Shown piece by piece: positions 59,967 to 64,000 of a DNA stretch of 64,000 nt. Within the stretch, counting starts at the first letter, position 1, and every line of letters begins with the position of its first letter. This DNA comes from Anadara kagoshimensis (lineage: Eukaryota; Mollusca; Bivalvia; Arcoida; Arcidae): assembly GCA_021292105.1 (NCBI GenBank), contig CM037871.1, forward strand, positions 34,550,997-34,614,996. The letters are read 5' to 3'. Both the position numbers and the translations under genes were made by a program. The notes beneath the pieces are model-generated. The model made no database searches and was not told the origin of the DNA. It saw only the letters and a program-made list of their open reading frames with translations.

Positions 59967-62900
59967 CAATTTTCACAAGGGAAGTGCTTTAGGTCGGGTG
60001 CTATGGACGGGTAAGCACTTCATGTCTAGCTAGCTTTACCCGCCACGTGTTGAAGTCAAAATTGAGAATGAAAGGAACATGGAACTATGGGATGGCTAAC
60101 CTTTGATAAATTACTTTGTAATAAATACGTAGTTTCTGCATGCATAAATACGGCAAAAATGACGTTATCCTCGTGCTCCGTCGGAAAAGCCACATCACCG
60201 GTCTGAGTCATGATATCGGCATTGCTCCGGTTTCACAATCATTCTTTAGCTAAGATTTTCTTTAAATTTAGCAAATTTTGGTAATCTTTTTTGGAACTAC
60301 TGATTAATATTTTCTCCAAACTAAATGAAAATGTTTAAATCTAGAAGTGATCTTAAAAATGACACATTGAATTCCCTTATATCTTAAAAATTAATCAAAT
60401 TATAAAAAATTGAAGTTTTTGCCAAAAACACTAGAAGGTGGTTTAACCGGAATAATTACGAAAATCCGGAATAATCAGACCAAATCCGGAATAAACCAAA
60501 TTAATCCGGAATAATCAGGTAAAGTCCGGAATAAACCGATAAAATCCGGAATAATCAGGCTAAATCCGGAATAATCAGGCAAAAATCCAGAATAATTGGA
60601 CTATTTGGTTACGGTAAGTTTTCCGTAATCTAAAAATTACGGTAAGTGTCTGATTATTCCGGAAAATGACTCATTATTACGGAAAAAGTCTAATTATTTC
60701 GGCAAATGTCCAATTATTACGGGAAATTTCTAAAAAATAATTATTTGTTAAAAAAATTTTACCGTAATAATTGGACATTTGCCGGAATAATTAGATTTTT
60801 ATCGTAATAATCAGTCTTTTACCGGAATAATCAGACAAGTTACCGTAATAATCAGACACTTACCGGAATTTTTAGAATCCGTAAAATTTACCGTAAAAAT
60901 ATTTTTATTATTCCGGATTTTGACCAATTATTCCGGATTTTGTCTGATTATTTCGGATTTGGTCTAAAAATTCCGGATTTGATCTAAATTTTTCGGATTT
61001 TCGCAAAGATTACGGAAAGTGTCTTACTATTCCGGAATTTCGCAATTATTGCGGTAAAACCCCATTCTAGTGTAAGTTAAGAAAATCTTACCTAAGGAAT
61101 GATTGTGATATATACCAAAGCCAGACCGGCTACTCAGAATAGATATATTTTATCATTATATCATTTGTAAATTCTTTCCACGGCATCATAAGGCCTTATA
61201 AAAAGTCGCATGATGCGGAACATTATGCGAATGCGGTAGGCGGAAGTATGCATTATTCGTTGATGTTTTGCCATATTTAGGACAAATGTCTGTAATGCAT
61301 CATTTGTTCGAAATGTTAAAATTTAAATTGTATGATAAACAGAATAAATCCTTATCAGACCTGGACCAAATTCAGAACTCGGCCTAATAAAAAATATAGA
61401 GTTGTTTCACATAGGTTTTTTCTTAAAGGGAACAGTTGTTCGAAGCGTGATAAGTCTAACCAACTGATTAGTCAAAATAACGCATTATTTCAAATCTATT
61501 GTAAAATTAATCTTGAAAATGTCGTGAGTGAATAGAATTTCAACAAATTGAAGTGCATGGCTATAAATCACTGGATTTGATGATGATATAATTAATTTAA
61601 TTATATTTTAAATCATTAAGCTAATCAAGCTTCGAACAACTGGGCCCTGTTATAAAATTATGCTGCCAGAAACAATTGTAAATTTTTGTAAAATGTGGCT
61701 ACAATCTCTGAAAATCTGGGTTTTTGTATTAATGAATATAGCTTCTTAAAACCGTGTTTCGCCTCTTAGATAGACTGAAACCTCGTTATAATAACCCTCG
61801 ATAACTATGCCATCTCGCTTAGCGCCACATTATTTTGAAGTCCAAAAATCCATTTTTATATTTTGCTTTATAACAAGACTCCTGCAATTTATAGCTAAAC
61901 CCTTTAAAACGTCAAAATTTGACTTAACACTATATAGATAGACTATTTATATATAAATCTCAGTTTTGGGTACTTGCACCAATAACTTTTTTGCAACATA
62001 AAACCTATTTTGGCAATATGACCCCGCGTTGGTCTCTTTAAACTCTTATATTTTATGATTGATCGATAAAGTACAGCGGGGCATTACAAAAATAAAGGAA
62101 TTCAATACTGTAATATCTCCGATATTTTTCAGAGGTTATAGATACAGATGATATCATTGGTATAGAATCTACCTCTAAAGGGGAAGAAAATATCCATATC
62201 ATACAAAAGCTAGAGACGAGACAATGGAAGAAAAAAGTACTGAAAGTTGTAGTAAAAGAACTGGACACAAAACATAACCTTGCCTCGGAATGGGATACTA
62301 TTCGTGAAAAAAGTAACTTTAAAATTAATACATTTTACCTTTTCTACCCTTTTCGTCTTTCAATGCTTCTTTGACTCATAGGTTTATTTGAAACTGTGTA
62401 TTTATTTCCGTTTTTTGTCGCTTACGGTCTTAAACACTGGATTGAACTTGATTCATTTCCAAAAGCTGTCCAGTCTATTTTTTTCTACTTTTTAATATAT
62501 TAACGTGTGATCTCTTGTTGATATCCTCTGGCAGATTATTTCAAATATTTTTTGCTCTTTTGTTTAAAATTTTATTTTATTTATTTATTATTTTTTATTA
62601 TTATTATCATTTTTTTTCTTTTTTTTTTTTAAATTGCATGTTGTTGAAATTCTTGTATTTGTGACCTCTTGTCCTGCTAGATGTCATTCTCGGAAATATT
62701 TTTACTGTCTATATTCGTGGATGATTTTGAAATATCCCACTATATCAGCACGTATTCTTCTATATCCCAGCTTCTTAAGTCTCCAATGATAGATTTTTAT
62801 GTCCGATACAACTCTTGTTGCTCCACGTTGCAACGTAACGTTTTCTAGGGCTACTTTCTGCTTCCTTTTTGTATATTATACACCGAACGTTACTTCCATA

Positions 62901-63898
62901 TTCGAGGTGTGGTCTCACTAGTCTTTTATATATGTTCATAAAGAAATATTTCTTTACGCATAGGCGTAGAAGCAAGGGGGCAGGGGGGGCTGGCCCCCGC
63001 AATATATTGTGTGAAATTTTGTATCATAGTTTATGTTTATAGTGTAAGTGCTAAAAAATGAAAAGAAAAAAACCAAGAGCTTTAACAGGAAATGTCCATC
63101 TGGTAACCAATCAATTATCAATTTCATCATTATACTTGTAAAAGGGCGTCTTGAAATTCACCCTTAGAAACGGCTCACAGCATCTTTAATAGCAGGAGCT
63201 GCAAAATACATTGAAAATTCGACTAGACAGGACTTAGTTTTGAAAATTTTCAAAACCCCCACCTATGCGAGGGGTTTAGCACCCCTCTCATACTCTCCCC
63301 GCCTCGTGCCGAGCTATAGCACGAGGTAGTACCTGCGGCCCAACATAGACATAGCTTCGGTTTGCCCCCCGCCCCCCAATATTAAAAACCCTCCTACGCC
63401 TATGTTATGTGCTTAAATTTATTTATTTATTTATTTATTCATTTATTTATTTATTTGATATTATTCGGCTTTTCAATTGTTCTCGGAGATTTCAGTAGCA
63501 GTTTAACATTATCAAAGGTTAGATCTACACAGTAATGCTCGACTCATACCACTGTGTCTCAATACGCGGAAATTGTAAAGGTCACCCAAAATTATATAAA
63601 ATTTACTAATGTATGATAGTAGACCTTAAATATTGTAGATACATGCATTTTACATGTACTAGCCTTGGGAAAAGTACAAACCTGTGCTATTTGGTCAAAT
63701 GGAGACCTTTAGAGGGGTCACATGAATTATTAAAAATAATGCCTTTTAACACTTTTTGTATTTAAGCAATGCCTTCTAGACCAAGGACGCTGTTGGTTCT
63801 AATTAGCTCAATATCTGGAGCCCAGAAGAGTCAACATATATACCAAACTATTGTGGCACCATTGTTTGAACTAGCTAAAATAACAACTGATGTAATTG
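58826..63898 (+). CDS. Ceramide kinase family gene (CERK/CERKL-like), 5' part, runs off the right edge
   Basis: Joins 58826-58910, 62133-62312 and 63767-63898. All three introns, including the one after the last exon, are in phase 1, giving about 132 residues before the edge. Exons 1 and 2 align with the N-terminal PH-like domain of ceramide kinases (YHFKGSQLHL, DTDDIIGIES, ending SEWDTIREK). Exon 3 enters the diacylglycerol-kinase-type catalytic domain: SRPRTLLVLI, then YQTIVAPLFELAKITTDVI. Ceramide kinase phosphorylates ceramide to ceramide-1-phosphate at membranes. CERKL is a relative with an altered nucleotide loop and no proven lipid-kinase activity. Here the loop expected to be NPFGGKGxG-like reads SSISGAQKSQH, which favours a CERKL-like or inactive protein. 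The start is the ATG at 58826; no other in-frame ATG precedes it in the open stretch. Confidence 0.82.
59171..59258. repeat. (CT)n then (CA)n microsatellites
   Basis: CT tract at 59171-59221 with one break, followed at once by CA repeats. Confidence 0.95.
59390..60095 (-). repeat. Dispersed 'GCTAGC' repeat with core amplified five times
   Basis: Left end AAGCAAAAACTTTAAAACTG and right end CCGCCACGTGTTGAAGTCAA with GGAACATGGAACTATGGG match the single-core copies. In between, TCAATTTTCACAAGGGAAGT through GTCTAGCTAGCTTCACAC occurs five times (starts near 59509, 59630, 59726, 59825 and 59965), separated by CA microsatellite of changing length. Confidence 0.9.
60100..60425. other. Kinase intron 1, repeat remnant
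   Basis: 60220-60300 is related to 8460-8540 (AATCATTCTTTAGC and GCAAATTTTGG blocks). No exon. Confidence 0.4.
60428..61073. mobile_element. 645-bp palindrome built of ~18-20-bp repeats
   Basis: The termini ACACTAGAA plus GGTTTAACCGGAATAATTAC are mirrored by GCAATTATTGCGGTAAAACC plus TTCTAGTGT. Inside lie about seven TCCGGAATAATCAG units, then units of the opposite sense (GTCTAATTATTTCGGCAAAT), a central A/T spacer near 60730-60760, then the mirrored inner and outer sets. No coding frame. The family is not recognised. Confidence 0.88.
61080..62132. other. Rest of kinase intron 1
   Basis: AT-rich. The open stretch at 61332-61535 has no family match. It ends in the acceptor GATATTTTTCAG. Confidence 0.4.
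62133..62312 (+). CDS. Kinase-like coding exon 2 (PH-like domain)
   Basis: One split codon, 59 full codons and one base. DTDDIIGIES aligns with the EIIAVEE region of ceramide kinase and SEWDTIREK with the WLQTLRE helix that closes the PH domain. The donor is a weak GTAACT. The basic run QWKKKVLK lies on the strand that in relatives contributes to lipid binding. Confidence 0.8.
62632..62956 (-). pseudogene. LINE reverse-transcriptase 3' fragment
   Basis: On the minus strand: YKRLVRPHLEYGSNVRC, KKEAES, then shifted KNLSLET, LKKLGYRRIRADIVGYFKII and SRTRGHKYK, the usual C-terminal run of CR1/Jockey-type non-LTR elements. Frameshifts and stops break it. It is cut on its 5' side by the element at 62959. 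Confidence 0.8.
62959..63404. mobile_element. 446-bp terminal-inverted-repeat element
   Basis: CATAGGCGTAGAAGCAAGGG at the left faces CCTCCTACGCCTATG at the right, both next to G/C-homopolymer runs (GGGGGGGCTGGCCCCC; GCCCCCCGCCCCCC). A weak TTACG/TTATG flank may be the target duplication. Non-coding. Confidence 0.7.
63411..63462. repeat. (TTTA)n microsatellite
   Basis: About twelve tetramers with one C substitution. Confidence 0.9.
63767..63898 (+). CDS. Kinase-like coding exon 3 (start of catalytic domain)
   Basis: The acceptor is GTATTTAAG, chosen because it gives the phase exon 2 requires; the AG at 63779 would break the frame. Encodes SRPRTLLVLISSISGAQKSQ and HIYQTIVAPLFELAKITTDV. Donor GTAAGA. 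The glycine-rich nucleotide loop is degenerate. Confidence 0.83.
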
Positions 63899-63905
63899 GT
63901 AAGAT

Positions 63906-63957
<52 letters not shown>
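63906..63957. repeat. (ATC)n microsatellite
   Basis: About 17 ATC triplets starting two bases after the exon 3 donor hexamer. Confidence 0.95.
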
Positions 63958-64000
63958 CATCAGCCGTCGTCCTCATACTTTTTCACCTCTTTCTTTTCTT

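Noticed and set aside
60428..61073. CRISPR-like array
   Set aside because: Short regular repeats were suggestive, but spacers are not unique, orientation flips about a centre and terminal inverted repeats bound the whole.
63780..63898. Alternative exon 3 start after TTCTAG
   Set aside because: It would leave two bases to be supplied by exon 2, which supplies one. The acceptor at 63766 gives the correct phase.

Overview
The window is AT-rich, intron-rich animal DNA. Short exons are separated by long introns full of SINEs, MITE-like inverted repeats, minisatellites and microsatellites, with no operons or bacterial-type genes. The gene families, the tRNA-derived SINEs and the repeat types fit a lophotrochozoan, most likely a bivalve mollusc. 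The species cannot be named from sequence alone.

Two protein genes can be assembled, both on the + strand. (1) A complete alpha-arrestin (arrestin domain-containing protein): seven coding exons from 1301 to 47822, every splice phase matching, 387 residues. Its first intron is about 36 kb and holds most of the repeats. (2) The 5' part of a ceramide kinase family gene (CERK/CERKL type): coding exons at 58826-58910, 62133-62312 and 63767-63898, all joined in phase 1, continuing past the right edge. Its nucleotide-binding loop is degenerate.

Region by region: 1-1300 is a SINE end plus non-coding upstream DNA. 1419-37562 is arrestin intron 1. It contains an inverted pair of repeats carrying hammerhead-ribozyme-like motifs (2.4-3.9 kb), a ~200-bp tandem array (4.9-5.5 kb), a tandem array with tRNA B-box-like sequences (6.9-7.5 kb), a SINE nested in a dispersed repeat (7.5-8.0 kb), a higher-order tandem array of ~6.2-kb units (about 8-31 kb) with a dead mariner transposon in one copy, a 94-bp minisatellite, a decayed transposon-type ORF (32.8-34 kb) and another SINE. 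37.5-47.8 kb holds arrestin exons 2-7, with one antisense SINE in each of introns 4, 5 and 6 and a 166-bp hairpin just before exon 4. 47.8-58.8 kb is intergenic: a 3' tandem repeat, a 5.1-kb foldback element with ~1.25-kb near-identical arms, and several short terminal-inverted-repeat elements. 58.8-64 kb is the kinase gene; its introns carry a CA-linked tandem amplification of a dispersed repeat, a 645-bp palindrome built from ~18-20-bp repeats, a LINE 3' fragment and a 446-bp terminal-inverted-repeat element.

The two genes are not functionally linked by anything visible. The most unusual material is the repeat architecture: the palindromic repeat array at 60.4-61.1 kb, the ribozyme-like motifs at 2.6 and 3.65 kb, the foldback element, and the tandem repeat that contains the last codons and stop of the arrestin.
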